From Arctopsyche grandis (Eukaryota; Arthropoda; Insecta; Trichoptera; Hydropsychidae), in NCBI RefSeq assembly GCF_051622035.1, contig NC_135364.1, forward strand, positions 14,935,501 to 14,999,500: a DNA stretch of 64,000 nt, read 5' to 3'. This document shows, piece by piece, positions 22,488-35,781 of the stretch; the first letter of the stretch is position 1; each line of letters begins with the position of its first letter. A program made the translations under genes and the position numbers. The notes beneath the pieces were generated by a model. It worked only from the letters and a program-made list of their open reading frames with translations, did no database searches and was not told where the DNA came from.

Positions 22488-22700
22488 TATCATCCTCATC
22501 TACAGCCACTCACCATCCACTGCTGGAAGAAGGCCTCTCCAAAACGCTCTTTTACACAACTCTCAACCATTTCACACCACACCCTTTCCTAATTTCATCT
22601 ACCCATCTTCCCTGCAACCTTCCATTCACCCTTTTACATTCTCTCTGGTACCATTCTAGCACTTATTTTGTCCACCTTTCGTCCACAGAGTTGCATACTT
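22488..22700 (-). mobile_element. LINE fragment (RTE-like type)
   Basis: The segment around CATCCACTGCTGGAAGAAGG, CCTCTCC closely resembles the CCACTGCTGGACATAGGCCT motif that is abundant in insect genomes within RTE-like LINE copies. The downstream CTCTGGTACCATTCTAGCAC and TTTTGTCCACCTTTCGTCC also fit that sequence type. It is a short dead remnant. The minus orientation is inferred from how this motif usually lies relative to the reverse transcriptase frame. Confidence 0.5.
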
Positions 22701-22949
22701 ATTTGAGTGCAATTAGACTATAAATATGTAAAAATCTGCAATAAACAATGTCAATATCTCATATACATACATATCTATGTATGTATATAATTTGTACGCG
22801 AGTGACATGTTCTGTCTGCCTTTCAATCGCTCTGTCAAAACTTCAAGCTGTTTAATTTGACAGTGATGAATGTCAATCAAAATTTAGCTCTTAAAAGTAC
22901 TCTAGCTACTGTTTACTAATATTGACGCAAGTTTCAGCGGAATTAAATT

Positions 22950-24810
22950 TCCTCTAGATCACATTTCAACCTACCACAATTCATATCTGTCAATCTGTAC
23001 AAGGTCAGTCTAACAGTATATCAGACAATGGCTGGTTCCCTTTTCTAAACCTAGATTGCTGCAATCAAAATGACTTAATTTATGGTTTTAACAGACTGAA
23101 ACCAAAACTGTCGGCTGGTCCAGATCTCATTCCTGCGTATGTGTTGAAAGCTTGCAAAGCTCCTTTAACGCAACCACTATGCTTTATCTTCAATTTGTCA
23201 TTAAATTCGGGAATTTTTCCTGATTTTTGGAAAATCACAAAAATTGTTCCCATTTTTAAAAAAGGTGACATTTTATCAATTACAAATTATAGACCGGTTG
23301 CGCTACTTTCTGCTCCTGCCAAGGTGTTCGAGGCAATTTTACATCGGTATATCTACAATCACTGTGAACCATATTTGATCGATCAACAACATGGATTTAG
23401 AAGTTCTCGTTCAACAGTTACTAATTTATTATGTTTTTCCAATTATGTAACCAAATCGGTTGATGCGGGAAACCAAGTTGATGTAGTATATACCGATTTC
23501 ATGAAGGCCTTTGATATGGTAGACCATAATGTTTTGTTTGTGAAGTTAAGAAATTTTGGGTTATCAAATGGCTTGATGCAACTTATACAAAATTACTTTG
23601 AAAATCGGAGGCAATTTGTCTATTTTCACCCTAATTCCTCAAATGAGTTTATTTCACATTCTGGGGTACCTCAAGGGTCCAACTTAGGGACATTATTCTT
23701 TTTAATTTACATTAATGACATCTCAAAAATAATCAAGTATTCAGACTATCTTTTATTCGCCGATGACCTTAAGATTTTTATGACAGTTAAGTCTCATAGT
23801 GACGCAGCCCTTCTCCAATTGGACTTAGATGCGCTGTCAAGTTGGTCTGTCGATAATAAATTATTTTTTAGCATTCAAAAATGCGGTGTTCTCAATGTGG
23901 CAAGATCTTCAAATCGCTTGATTTATCCATATCGCCTAAGTGGTGTTGAATTAAAGTTTGTGGATGAATATTGTGATTTGGGGGTCTTGTTCTCGAATAA
24001 TTTTCAATTTAAACGACACAGACAATATTTGTTTGCGAGCCACAAAAATGCTGGGATTCTTACTAAGAGTTAGCAAACCTTTCCAGAGTACGTTGGTGCT
24101 TAAAATTCTTTATGAATCTTTAGTACGTAGTATTCTAGAATTTTCTTCTATTATATGGAATCCTACCCATATAACTCATTCATTGAAGATTGAGAGAATC
24201 CAAAAACGGTTTCTCAGATATCTTTATTTGAAACAGTATGGTTATTATCCTTGGCTATATCCTAGTGCATTCCTATTAGGGGCGTTAGGTTTCAACTCAT
24301 TGGAGTCTCGTCGGAATATGTTACTGGGAAGGCACTTTTTTAAGCTGTTGAATGGGATAATTCACAATCCTCAGGTTCTAAATGAATTTAGGTTTAATGC
24401 ACCTAGCAAATTCAGGGACTTGAGATATCGTGATTTGTTTGTTCCTCCTGTGGCTCGCACAAATATGTTGTCAACGGCTCCTATATCTAGGGCTATATAT
24501 CTGCTCAACCGGATTTCTGGTGAAATTGACCTCTTCAATATAAAATATACTAATCTGGTTGAGTGGTTGTTGAGGAATGCCAGTGGTTGATTTTGCCTAT
24601 TAAATATGAATGATTGTTATTACTTTGTCTATGTTTTTTTTTTATGATTTTATGATTTTAATGATGTTGTGTCAATATTGTTATTTTTATAAGTTATTAT
24701 TACTGTTATGATGTTATTTTTACTGAATGACCGGCCACAGTGACGCGTTGGAGATCTCTGTAATGTCACTTTGGCTAATATGTTAAATATGTTAAATAAA
24801 TAAATATATT
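22950..24810 (+). mobile_element. 5'-truncated jockey/CR1-like LINE copy
   Basis: The element contains a broken reverse transcriptase frame (22960-24590), a 3' tail of about 220 bp that includes ACCGGCCACAGTGACGCGTTGG, and an AAATAAATAAATA end near 24800. The endonuclease domain that should precede the RT is missing, so it is 5'-truncated, as most LINE copies are. No target duplication was identified. The next repeat (24850 onward) begins just after it. Confidence 0.75.
22960..24590 (+). pseudogene. LINE reverse transcriptase, frameshifted
   Basis: The first frame (open from about 22955, stopping at 24073) carries RT blocks in order: KLSAGPDLIPAYVLKAC, ITNYRPVALLSAPAKVFE, HGFRSSRST, YTDFMKAFDMVDH (first catalytic Asp), SGVPQGSNLGTLFFLIYIND, and LLFADDLKIF (FADD box with the catalytic Asp pair). 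The C-terminal part continues in another frame (to 24590) with TKMLGFLLRVSK and IWNPTHITHSLKIERIQKRF, then RYRDLFVPPVARTN. The switch lies near 24010-24022 and needs a +1 step (one extra or two missing bases). The catalytic residues look intact, so the copy is probably fairly young despite truncation. It resembles jockey/CR1-clade elements; the exact clade is unproven. Confidence 0.85.
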
Positions 24811-24849
24811 ATTTGAATTCTGTAGGATAATGCTATTCCTTCGGTTCAA

Positions 24850-25534
24850 ACATAACGTTGCCGAAATAATTTACTTTTCCATTACAGTATTTTTATCTTA
24901 TATATGTACATATGTATGTACACACAAATTTACATCAGTGGAGGAACTGGGCTAGTCCCCTAAAATTTAAAAATGTCCACAATTCAATTACAATAAATTC
25001 AACTCGTTGTCCATATTGAAATTGTTTACTTGGATTACAGAAGTTCAGAAAACGGAATCGGCCTTACCTGAGGTAGGCCAATTCCGAACGAACTGTTCAG
25101 TATAGGCATTCCGCTGAAGACAAAATATTTTTTAATTTAATTGTCTCTTCAAGAATTTACGGAATTTTCACTAAAAATTTTCTGATGTGTCTATCAAACA
25201 TAATTTTGAATTTTTTTTATTAAAATAATACATATTTAAACAGAACTATTAGGATTACAAATATATGAAGAGACTCGACTCGCGACACGATTCCCTCAGA
25301 ACAATTGTGTAGTTAGCGCAAAGAAATAACGATACCTTGGAATCTTGCACTCTCGATCCATTGTTCGACTAATCATTCAGAAGATTAAGTTTTGAAGACA
25401 AACAAGACGTTATTAAGAAAGGTAGTGTACTCAGGTTTTTTCTGTTAGCATAAAAATGAAAAATTATACTCATCACTTCTAGGTTTTTCTGTCCTTACCT
25501 AGTCTCATGTTTTAAAAGTCACGGCACGCCACTG
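24850..25534. mobile_element. hAT-like TIR element, copy 1, with shared left flank
   Basis: The left CAGTGG end is at 24936 and the right end ACGGCACGCCACTG is at 25534. The left terminus is diverged (CAGTGGAGGAACTGG), but the copy at 61008-61426 has a near-perfect pair. About 85 bp left of the terminus (from ATAACGTTGCCGA, 24850) also match the other copy, so the true repeat is larger than the TIR unit, or one element inserted into another. Shared internal blocks include GAATCGGCC(T/C)TACCTGAG and GAAAAATTATACTCATCACT. Confidence 0.6.
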
Positions 25535-27582
25535 GTACATATGTACATATGTTTGACCTTTATTTATCTAATTTTGTTTCGAATTGACCATAGGTATCAT
25601 CTAATCTACTGCGAAAATTGTGGCGTATGAAACTTTACAACTCAGATACACGAGCAAGCATTAACTCATTAATCGATAAACCTATCTCAATTTCGGCCTG
25701 TGTATTACACGGTTAAATTTCGCCGTAGGGTTTTAGAACAAGGTTGTTAAAACATAAATAGGAACTGGCTGTCGAATGAATTCAGTACTGTATTTTTACT
25801 ATTTCGATATCGAGTTCTCTCGAGATCTTATTATAAAACTCGCGTAAATCACCGCACTTTAACGTTCTCGTATTCCCAAAAGAACACAGACGATACACTT
25901 TCCAGACTTTTCCGTTCCTCGTCGCATTAATTACATACCCGTCTTTCGAAGCCGTAAGTGATTCTCTATTGCGATTTGGAATATATAAATATATAATTTT
26001 ATATAGACAGACAGGGCCTCGAAATGTCGAAATCGTATCTATCGGGTCGCAGACACGTCTAATTAAATTTTTCTCGACTCGCTTTTTGTTCTTTTCGCTT
26101 TGCGGCTTCTTCTTGCGACGATGATGGCGGTCTTCCGTGTTGCCAAATGTAGTTATGACGTGAGAAAGGTGGTTATCGTGAGCTTACACGACGTTATTTT
26201 GCGTAATTATATTTCAAAAACTGCGAAGACACGTCTGATTATCGAGCTAATTTAAACCCACCTATGGATCTCATTATACAACAGTTGTCTGCCATCAAAA
26301 AAATCAATCTCACAATACCGTACATTTCAATTTATAATAGCATAATTGATGAGTTACAAAGACGAGTTGTTAAATAGTTCCATTAGATCCACTTTAATAA
26401 ATTAATCGAAAATTTAAGAATAACTTCTGTGTTTGAAATATATGTATGTATTTTTTTCATGAAATAATATGCTATTCGGATCGTGATTAGTTCCATTATA
26501 TATAAAATTACTAAAAAAGTTTTCATCCCAATTACAATGAAGACATTTCATTAACCAAACTTCACATTGACGGGTCACGCTTTTCGTTCAAGCAGTCGAT
26601 TCGTTTCTGCCTTTTCCGATTTTTTTTCGCATAATTCTCTTCACACGATCTTTTTTGCACTTTGACTTTGACCGTCTTGGTTTTTGAAACTTTTTAAATA
26701 CCGATTGCAAATACCGAAAATTTACATCTGAAAAACACTGTGTATTTGCTTGTCTAGCATATACAAATTTGTCTACGAGTAGTTTGCCATACCATTTTGG
26801 AAACGCATTAGCAACACTCTGTTAATATGTGACCAAAATATATTACAATATAATGCATTCCATGCATACTTTCGTTTGATGTGTGACGCAATAGTAATAA
26901 TACGGTGTTATTAAATCACCTATGCGTATAACGGGCGTATTGTTTATTTTTTTATTCTATCACGAACTTGTTCGTAGCCCGAAGGTAGTAAGTTTCACAT
27001 TGTCCGAAATTAAAATTCGAGTATTCGTATGCTAATGCAGACGTGTATGTGTGTATCGCATGTTTCTTTTGTGTTATTGAGTTATTTAAAAGCAGACATT
27101 AGTTGAAATGCTAATTTTAATGGCGAACCCTGGGGGTGAACGCGTGCTTCTAAATGTGGAAGCACTGGATGCGAGTTCACGTGATGCTGTTATTCTGTAT
27201 TAATTTCACATTGAAAAAATGTTGAAATACCTGTCATCGTTTTATGCGTTGAATTTCGTCATATTTAGACGTGTATGAATCCCATCGTCTATATTACTTA
27301 TTATTTGAATTTAAAATTTTTATCGTGTTTTGAAATTTCTAGTACTGTTAAGAAATGTACGAATTATTGTCGTTAATTATTTTTTAATGTCGTACAAATA
27401 TATGTAGGAATTTTAATCGTCAATGGCCTATTCTTTAGAAATTTAATTTTTTAAGTTATTTCTCTTTACATATCCTATTCGGATCATATTCACAATTTCT
27501 GGATCTAAAATACCTTTCTTTCTTTTTAAGTTTTGTCGAATTCCCGTTTTCATTTTTTCCGGTTTGTCTCACCTATTGATAC
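25535..27582. other. Intergenic, no supported gene
   Basis: No gene is seen. A moderately GC-rich stretch at 25780-26180 and a CACATTGACGGGTCACGC-type patch near 26565-26660 have high complexity without open frames. Conserved non-coding DNA is possible but not shown. Confidence 0.5.
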
Positions 27583-27860
27583 TGTAACGTAGAGATTAAG
27601 TGAGTGGCGCTCGACAACCACTGATTTACTAGCGCTGATCATAAAGGCCTTAGCGTATAAACGAGCCGTATACAACAACCAATAAGGTCTCGCAACTCAT
27701 CGACCAATGATCTCTCTGTGCTGAGAGTGCACGCTGTGTATAAATATTCGGCGGATCTGTCCCATGCTTCATTCAGAGCTGGCTCGTCGACGGATCTAGA
27801 CAAATAAACTACCTCTACTACTAATCGCTGCGTCTTTTACTCCGATCTCGGAAACAGTCA
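27583..27860 (+). mobile_element. Probable solo LTR of an LTR retrotransposon
   Basis: It starts TGTAACGTAGAGATTAAG. TATAAATA lies at 27739-27746, an initiator-like TTCATTCAGAG about 33 bases later (near 27772), and AATAAA at 27803-27808, followed by a CT-rich segment. A promoter and a poly(A) signal packed within 70 bases is the normal layout of an insect LTR (U3-R-U5). It is less AT-rich than its surroundings, and no gag-pol or second LTR is visible in the window. The 3' boundary and target duplication are not clear. A host promoter is the alternative. Confidence 0.55.
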
Positions 27861-29984
27861 AAAATGGCTCAGTCAACTTCATTCAGATCATTTATACGAT
27901 TTAGACATTCATGCCATTTACGGTATGAATTTCGTTAGAAATTCACACAGAGTACTACACGGCATGTGTTTTGTTTTTTTTAGATAGTTTTGCACGTGCA
28001 AAAAAAAACGTTCTCTGGTACGACAAATCTATAGCACCGTGTTCCTTCCCGAGCCTCACCCCCCGAATTTTTTTCGGTGATATTTTATGCTTGTATTGAA
28101 ATTGATCGTGATCAGTAACGCGATTAATTGATAACGGCGATTCCCATATTTGAAAAAATGTAGGAAAAACTTGTCAAAAATGGTATGAATTAATAATGAC
28201 ATGAAGATATGCCTCTCACCACTCGAGTCTATGCATGCGTCCCGTGCCGCTCTTTTGAGTGTTGTTCTTATCATTAATTTCTCGCTGCAAAAGATTTTGA
28301 TGCCTTTCAGTAATCAAATATTATTTTTAATTCTTCTTTGAACAATATTTTTCTATGAATTCTAATTTAATATATAAACATTTTAATTTCTCGATACAAT
28401 AAGGAAAAATTCATTAATAATGAAACAAATAGAAAAATGTATTATGTGTATATTGTTTACACCTATTGACATGCATCGGAAATTTCTGGTATTAAAAATG
28501 ACTTAATTATACTTTTCCAATTTAACTTTAGCGACATTTTTTGTATGTAATATTTGTGAAATTCAACTCTCCTCTTTCCTTCCTCGTTTCGTGTATTAAA
28601 GTTGACTTTCAGGTCAACGATTATGCCATTTCATTTCAGTATTAAACTGCGGCTTGACGCAATAATCGCTTGGCAGATTTATTTTTCCGAACTGTGAATA
28701 TAATTATAATAAAATATGCTAATAAAAAAATAATCCTGTTATCAAGATCACGCTAAAATACATATCCAATTCGAAAATATATATGTATGTATATATAACC
28801 CGATCGCGGAAATGGACCAAATTGAACCGGAGCCAGACGGGTGAATCGATCGCTTTTTAGGCGACGCGCCGCATCTAAAGTGCACGATTGCATCGGCTGA
28901 ATAAAAAATCGCGTGCACTCGATTTGGAATATCGCCCAAAAGAATCGTATTTTTTTTCGGCGGATGCAACAATTCCAGGGGAAAAGTCACCGTATGAAAA
29001 TATTGCATATTGCTTTTTCGCACAGCTTGCCTCCTCGGTCCATAAATCTGCATATAAAAACGGGAAAAGCAATTTCCCCACAACCGCTACGTATCAACCC
29101 TCCCTGTACGTAGCCGTGGGGGTCGAAACGTAATTTCATAATGTTTTTGTCAACCCCCCATCCCCTCCTCTCGGCTCTCGCACGTTTAATCCGTACTACA
29201 GACAACCCTAAATTTTAAGTAGGGGATCTCTCTCTCTCGCCGCGCTGCATTCGACCGGATGTGTCCCCGAACGTGTAAATTTTAAAGCCTAGTCCGAATA
29301 GCAAACACGTATATTTTCCGGCTTAGCCGAATGCGTTTGTTCTGTTTCGCTAATTAACCGGATTGTCCTGATGTACTGCCGCCAAAGGGCGAACAAAGGG
29401 CTATTACGGCGTACAATAGGATATTTATCAACACGTTTTTATTTTTATTTTACATATATATGTATATTATAATCCTGATATAAATAACACTGTTCCATTG
29501 GATTCATTATTTTGTGTTTTTAATAATTGTGATATGAGATATCGCATTCTATAATAATTAAATACATATATTCTAAGTATATCTGTCTCGTATCTTATTA
29601 TAAGTTTTGGATACAAAAATGGTATACGTTTTTAATTTATTTTAAATGTACATATGTCAGTCATAATTTAGACAGATGATTTTATATTATATGTATAATT
29701 TATAAGAATGCGACTGTGAATGTGAATGACGTAAACCTACATATTTTATTATGTCCTTTTTTTCTGCCTTACCTATTCTATCTGTTATGACCAATTTTGT
29801 AACAATTTTAACCAACTACCTGTTATAACTACCTGCCATTTGGATTTACAGGTCCTTTCTTCGATTTCTCTATTACATATGTATATTTTGAAACATTGTT
29901 CTTAGTGTACCGGTGCTAACCGAATTCTCGATTGAGCAAATTACTTTCATTTCTTCTATACCTACATGTTTTAATATTTTCTTA
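27861..29984. other. Intergenic with a less AT-rich island
   Basis: No supported gene. About 28800-29420 is less AT-rich and complex, with a CT run (ATCTCTCTCTCTCGC near 29226, GAGA-factor-like on the minus strand) and a C-rich tract at 29150-29170. Short overlapping frames occur on both strands but resemble no protein. It might be a conserved regulatory element. Confidence 0.45.
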
Positions 29985-30325
29985 TGATATCATTACGGGT
30001 TTCTCTTGAGTGACAAATATATGGTATAAAACTTGTACATACGTATATAAATTTATAGATTATACATTTGATACAATAAACAAATAGCAGTGATAAATAG
30101 TAGGTAGGATGATTTGGCCAATTTGATGGGGAACCATTTCAACAATGAAATCAGATAAATTGGCAAACTCTGATAGGAAACGATCGACATGGAGCGCAAT
30201 ATCCATGTCTGACCAGCGGCACTACTGAAATACATCTTAATAAATTATTTTCAATCGAGGTCAACCCATAGCTTGAACTCGGAACCTCTCGGTGGTTAAC
30301 ATTAACGCTAATTACTGAACTATGT
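29985..30325 (-). repeat. tRNA-derived SINE, tail subtype B
   Basis: Minus-strand copy. The left part (ATTACGGGTTTCTCTTGAG, then TATGGTATAAAAC) matches the copy at 1262. Then comes the shared core (CAATTTGATGGGGAACC, CAATGAAATCAGATAAATTG, CTGATAGGAAACGATCGAC). The head lies at the right end, where the minus strand reads GGTTCCGAGTTCAAGC, a B-box-like stretch. Confidence 0.7.
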
Positions 30326-31529
30326 ATATTTATGGCTGATGTAGATTATGCAAAGTGTAAATAAAATGAAAAAGAAGGATTTAATCCTCTGAATTTTGAA
30401 CTTTATTGTTTAATTCAATTCAGTAACATCCTGTGCGAGATGGTGACACAAAAGGTTATTTATATGTAGATTCATTAAACATTGATTTTTTTTTAATTGA
30501 GTCCTGAATATCGTACAGAGCAATGACTCTACATCCGCACTTTAACATTTTTCCCTCGCTGCGAGTGACTCGAGGATCTCGTGAGAATAGATTTTTTTCC
30601 GTCGACGCATTCCTAAAGCGCAGATGAACTCGCAAGAATCGTCTCCTCTTCAGTCCGCAACTGACACAAAAGCTCACACCATAATTCGCTTATAAAGTGC
30701 AGGTTTAACGTGGGCATTTTACGGTGTCGACAAAGTCGTTAGGCGATCCAATGCAAACAAGCCCGTTAAACGTTCGCATTGGTCTGCGTAGGCTCTCAAT
30801 CAGATCCTGATTCAATCAGCGTGGGATATTTATTATAATACGCATTAGCGAGAGCGATTTGTGACCCAGTGAACCAGTAAAAATCGTTTTCATGCACATC
30901 TCGTACGTACGTATGTGGAATAAATGTCGACTTTCCAAAACACGCGTCCTGAGGAACACACCTTGGAAAAAATTGACATTCCGCTCCGGTTGGCACTGGT
31001 TTGAACTCTCGTTTCGTGAACTCGTACACTATTTATCGTTGAACTCTTCACCTCTAACTGTCTGGTTTGCTGTCGCTATTAATACTTGTCCAGTTTCGTG
31101 CTGGTTATCGGAATTATTTCATCGCTCGATGATATGGTTTTTATTCGGTCGGAAGGAATGTAAGTCCAGTGTAACTGTTGTTTACACTGTAAACTTTGCA
31201 GTGTGCTGCATTGTTGCACAAATTATCATCTTTGGGTTTGGCGGTGACATAATCACAGGCTTTGTGTTGTATAATCCAGACTGGTATATGGCCGAGAATG
31301 TTGACTTATAAATTATAATTTCATTTCATTTTTATTTGAGTTTTTTTAGTTCATTCTGTTTATTAATGTAAAAAATCTAATTATTTATTCCAAAAGGAAT
31401 TCATCTTGCTTTGAAATATTTTTCAATTTAAGTACCTGTCTAGATTTTTATTTGCGCTTCTTGAGTATATCATCGAATTTATATACATACATATTTACGT
31501 AAATCTGTAATAAGAGTTATGCATTAAAA
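30326..31529. other. Intergenic, no supported gene
   Basis: Frames at 30892-31311 (plus, 139 codons) and 30796-31029 (minus) overlap each other. The plus frame has a hydrophobic C-terminal half but no signal peptide, no known domain and no splice or promoter context. I do not call it a gene. Confidence 0.45.
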
Positions 31530-32082
31530 CTAGGGCTGTGGAGTTGGAGTTTTGAGTCGTGAAAAATCAACCGATTTTCTTTATTATGGTATGTGTCAAC
31601 TAGACTCATTTAGTAATTTATTTATATGTAAAAATCAGGAATTTCAATTACCTTATTAAAAAAATCGTTGAATTGCTGTATTTTGTTGTGTTGTGACCAA
31701 AACCGATTGTTTCCTTCATCTCATAATTTTTTATTTAAATTTTTACTCTTATTCCTTTTTATTTGAAATTAATTTGTTTGAGTATGCAATTCATACATAC
31801 ATATGAACCTATATACTGTGAATTTACTTACACTTTATTTATACCTATTTCATTACCAATAATTTAATAAACTGGGGTATATGTCAATTTTTTTTAAATT
31901 CGATTTTTTTTAAATTCCTTTTTATGTTTCGAATATCGCTTTTATTTTCATTACTAATTAATAATAATTGTATACGTCAGCAAGAAAATTCGATCTTATT
32001 AAAATCATTCAAGTTGGAGTCGGAGTTTGGAGTAGGAGTCGGAGTTGGAGTCGGTAAATTTTTAACCGACTCCACAGCCATG
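31530..32082. mobile_element. hAT-like element with GGCTGTGGAGT ends (553 bp)
   Basis: The ends CTAGGGCTGTGGAGTTGGAG (31530) and ...CGACTCCACAGCCATG (32082) are inverted repeats. ATTAAAA flanks both sides (31523-31529 and 32083-32089), consistent with a 7-8 bp target duplication. Near the right end GGAGTCGGAGTT units form a short subterminal array (about 32013-32054). This (T)GGAGTCGGAG element type is common in animal genomes; the exact superfamily is inferred from TIR and TSD size. Confidence 0.65.
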
Positions 32083-32089
32083 ATTAAAA

Positions 32090-35000
32090 TTGACATTGTA
32101 TGAAAATTTTTCTTTTGATCTCATGAAAATGTATTCACATTGATGTCCATCTGTCGATGGTTTTTCTAATTTTTACTGTTTTTTAATTATTAATTATTTT
32201 AAAGGAGAAAACAGAGCTTTATGAATAAAATATTACATTTACGTATGTCTTAGTATTTATAGACATTGATTTTTTTTATTTCGAACGATCTTATATACCT
32301 ACTTATGTACTTAATTTATTACAACGAAGCTTCCTTTGATCCACCAACGCACAGCCAAAAAATAAAATAAAAAACCACACTCGGAAAATTCTGATCTACG
32401 ACTACTTAAATTTCCTTGGTCGTTTGAAACCTCTTTCATATCCTCCTGCACGGTTTTGGATTGTATTTCATCCAATTCAATTGGAGTGCCTTATTTTACG
32501 ACGTCGTAAACCTTCGTCCTTTTTTTATTATATTCTCTCTCTTATCTTCATATACGACCGCACCTTGTGCATCGCATCGCAGCGAAATAATAATACAGTA
32601 CATAATACATTTGGGATTCTGCGATCATAATCCACTTAATGATATATCGATCAAATACAAATATTTCTGCATATAATCCGTGTGTACATACACATGTTTG
32701 TATAATATACAGGTGTTTCGCATTCAGTCTTGCGTCAAATGCGACTCCAATCCAATTCAGGTGTTATCTGAGCGGCAAAGCGATTTCTATTCCGGGAGGT
32801 CGTTAATTAAACCTCTCTGGATAGATCAACGTCAATTTGAGTTAAAGGGAGCAAGCAGATTCCAATCAATTCCCTGCTCGTTTAGTAGAATATGTTAATT
32901 TTGTAGCATCGTTCGTTTCGATGCAACTTCCGTCAAATATGTACAATGCAAATTTTCTACGGGACACTGTTTTGAATATTCACCAGACGTGTCTATGAAT
33001 ATTACAAAGCAATGATCAAACGTTGTTGATTATGTCAAATAATTAATATTATATATATATATATTAATTATACATCATATATTTGCATCATACGCATATT
33101 CGATGGCACATAAGTGTATGTTTAAGTATATGTTATTTTTCAACGTTTTACAATCGAATTCGCGTTCTATTATTTTAAATTTTAATATTATTTTATATCA
33201 AGATCCTTTAAATTAAATTTGATTTAAATTATTCTTAAAATGAAATCATTTATTGAATGATCTACACATGTATATTTCGACAAAGAAATATTCTAAGACG
33301 TGAATTTTTCGGCATTTAATGGTACCTGTATTTTATTTCTAGTCTTCTTACTAATTAAAAATTCTTCGAAATTAAAATAACACAAATGTAACTTTTTTAA
33401 CTGTCTAATGATTTTTCAATTAGTTTGACGTAAAATTTTCCTTCAGAAAATTAATTAAAAACTTTAAAATGTGTATAACATATTTTGTCAACCTTGGTTG
33501 CAAAGAACGTGTAACGCGAAAGAAACATTTAAACACAAAGATTATCGATAAAAATATTATAAACCAAACCCCAAATAAAGTTGATTTAGTGGGATCGGAT
33601 TAGCCAGGAAACAGTTTATTTGGGTCAATTGAATTCATTCGAAATAAAAAAATGCAATAATCAAATCTATATATGTATGTACATACAAATACAACACTCC
33701 GAATAACCAAATTTATTTATTTATTCAACTAGTTCAAATGTCTGGATTAATGATTGATTGTTCAGAAATGTATTTTATCATCACTCCCGATAATTTAAAA
33801 GTGTTTCAAAATAGTTAACTGGACCAGATTCACAAGCTATCATTTCAGTTTTCAAACGAAGCATTCTGAAAAATATAAGACGTAAATCACACGAACCGAA
33901 TATCTACATAGATTGGTAGCTCAACAAAAGCTATCAAAATATCGAACGTTTCCACTCTCCGAAGTGTGGAATTCGATAAATTTTCAAAAGTCTCTAAATC
34001 TTATACGTCTTAAGGCGTATCGATGAAAGGAATCCGAATTTAAAGATCGCCTACAGTCTTACACAAAGTTTTCACCGTGTTGATTTTTGTTACCAAACAT
34101 TTTATCTGCAGCGGACGCATCGAACTGTGTGTTTACAGATTCCAAAGCCCAGAAGTCACCCGCTCCGACTTTGATTATTCAAAACGTTTTTATAAAACGC
34201 TTTCGGTGTTTTTTTTTCCTTCTTTTCCGACAAACGTTTCTTTGGACACGTTTTGGTATGCCGGGAATGTTATAATTTGTAGGTGGAGCGAGCTCGCCTT
34301 CACTATTTATTCTAATGCGAGCATCATCATCATCCCTCGCAACTTGGTAGTACCACCACCAGCCATTACTTACTTCCACGAAATAGGCGATGTTAAATGA
34401 ACGTCGTACGTTTCCTCTATACGCACACGAAGTTTCCCTGTAATTCCTCTTTTCGTACATGAGAAGAATATAACTTGAAATTCAGAACGAGCGCCATTCA
34501 AGTTTGCTTTCTTTCGCACGGTGCTATAAAAATAGCTTTATTGTTTTATAATACGAAAAAATAATATTATTATACGAGAACCTTTTTATTAAAACATCTG
34601 CTCACTTACGCATTCAATTTCGCTTTTATGTGAGGTAAAAAAAATAAATGAAAGCCCTCGGTTCTTAGAACAATCCTTTTTTTTACGTTCGCACAAGAAG
34701 TCAGACTCCCTCTTTCGTTTTAATTTTCATTAGGAAAACTCAAATATTTATGAAAGATTATGAAAGTCGGTGTTTATTAGGCTTTTTCTTTTTAAAATAC
34801 TGTGTCTATACATATCTTACATATAATCAAATTCCTTAGTTTTATTGTCGACGTTTACGACGCGCTTAATTTTTCATTTACTATGAACATTTATTTAATA
34901 ACACGATCGTTCGATCAACAAGCATTCCGAGAAGTTTCTAGCCAAGTATGGCATTCGTCAAATCTGAGAAATTATTATTATGTGTAATTATTATTAATAC

Positions 35001-35781
35001 TAATCGTAGGAAATTCAAATGGGAGGCTTTTAGTTGCTTTGCCGGCGCTCGCGGCAGCTCGAATTTTTTCCCTTTAAGGAAAAGATACCTCAATTACACA
35101 TATGTGCTACCTACGGGTTTGAAGGTTCATTTTACACACGTTATCAAGCACTTCATATTGAGTTACGTCAAACGAAATTGAACATCAATGATTGTGCTCG
35201 ATACAATCGGCACGGGTCGTTGCACTGACTGTATCGAGTGCGTTATTCAACACCTACAGTTTCCACTCGTACGGCTCATACCGTCTATTGTTATCCAACA
35301 TTATGACCTTGTATCGCACTAAGAGCTTCTAAATTTGAGTTGTCGGATTGTTTGATTCTGCACTGTTGAGTATGAGAGTGAGGAAAGATCAGTTTACGCG
35401 ATTTTTGATTCGTTCTGCGTCCAAAAAAATAATATACATTAGTCGTATGAACACATCACAGAAAGTCATTTCATCTTTAAAAGTGAGCTCACAATTCTGT
35501 AACACTAATATTAGTATGTATAAGAAAGCTTTTAAGGTTCATAAATCACGTCTATTTGTGGTCAATCGTGTGTATAAAACGATAAATAACCAACACAAAG
35601 CAGTAAGTATAAAAACATTTTTTTAAACCCTTTGTGGTTATGCTGCTGCATATAATAACAAATTGAATTGTTTTTTTTTTATAATGAAGCTAATTAGACC
35701 AACCCTTTCAGGAGTGGAGAATTTGGGGTCATTAATTTAGTAGCTCTTTGTATGGAAAGCTACCATATATGGATATATCCA
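32090..35781. other. Intergenic, no supported gene
   Basis: No gene is seen. An AT palindrome (TAATTAATAT ... ATATTAATTA) lies at about 33040-33070. Mutually shadowing short frames at 34077-34460 and 34802-35228 lack domains. The moderate-GC patch at 34080-34450 is the most complex part. Confidence 0.5.

Noticed and set aside
30892..31311. 139-codon plus frame
   Set aside because: No domain, no signal peptide and no regulatory context; it is overlapped by an unrelated minus-strand frame.
33040..33070. AT palindrome as a cruciform or origin
   Set aside because: It is simply an AT-dinucleotide run with a symmetric border, common in AT-rich DNA.
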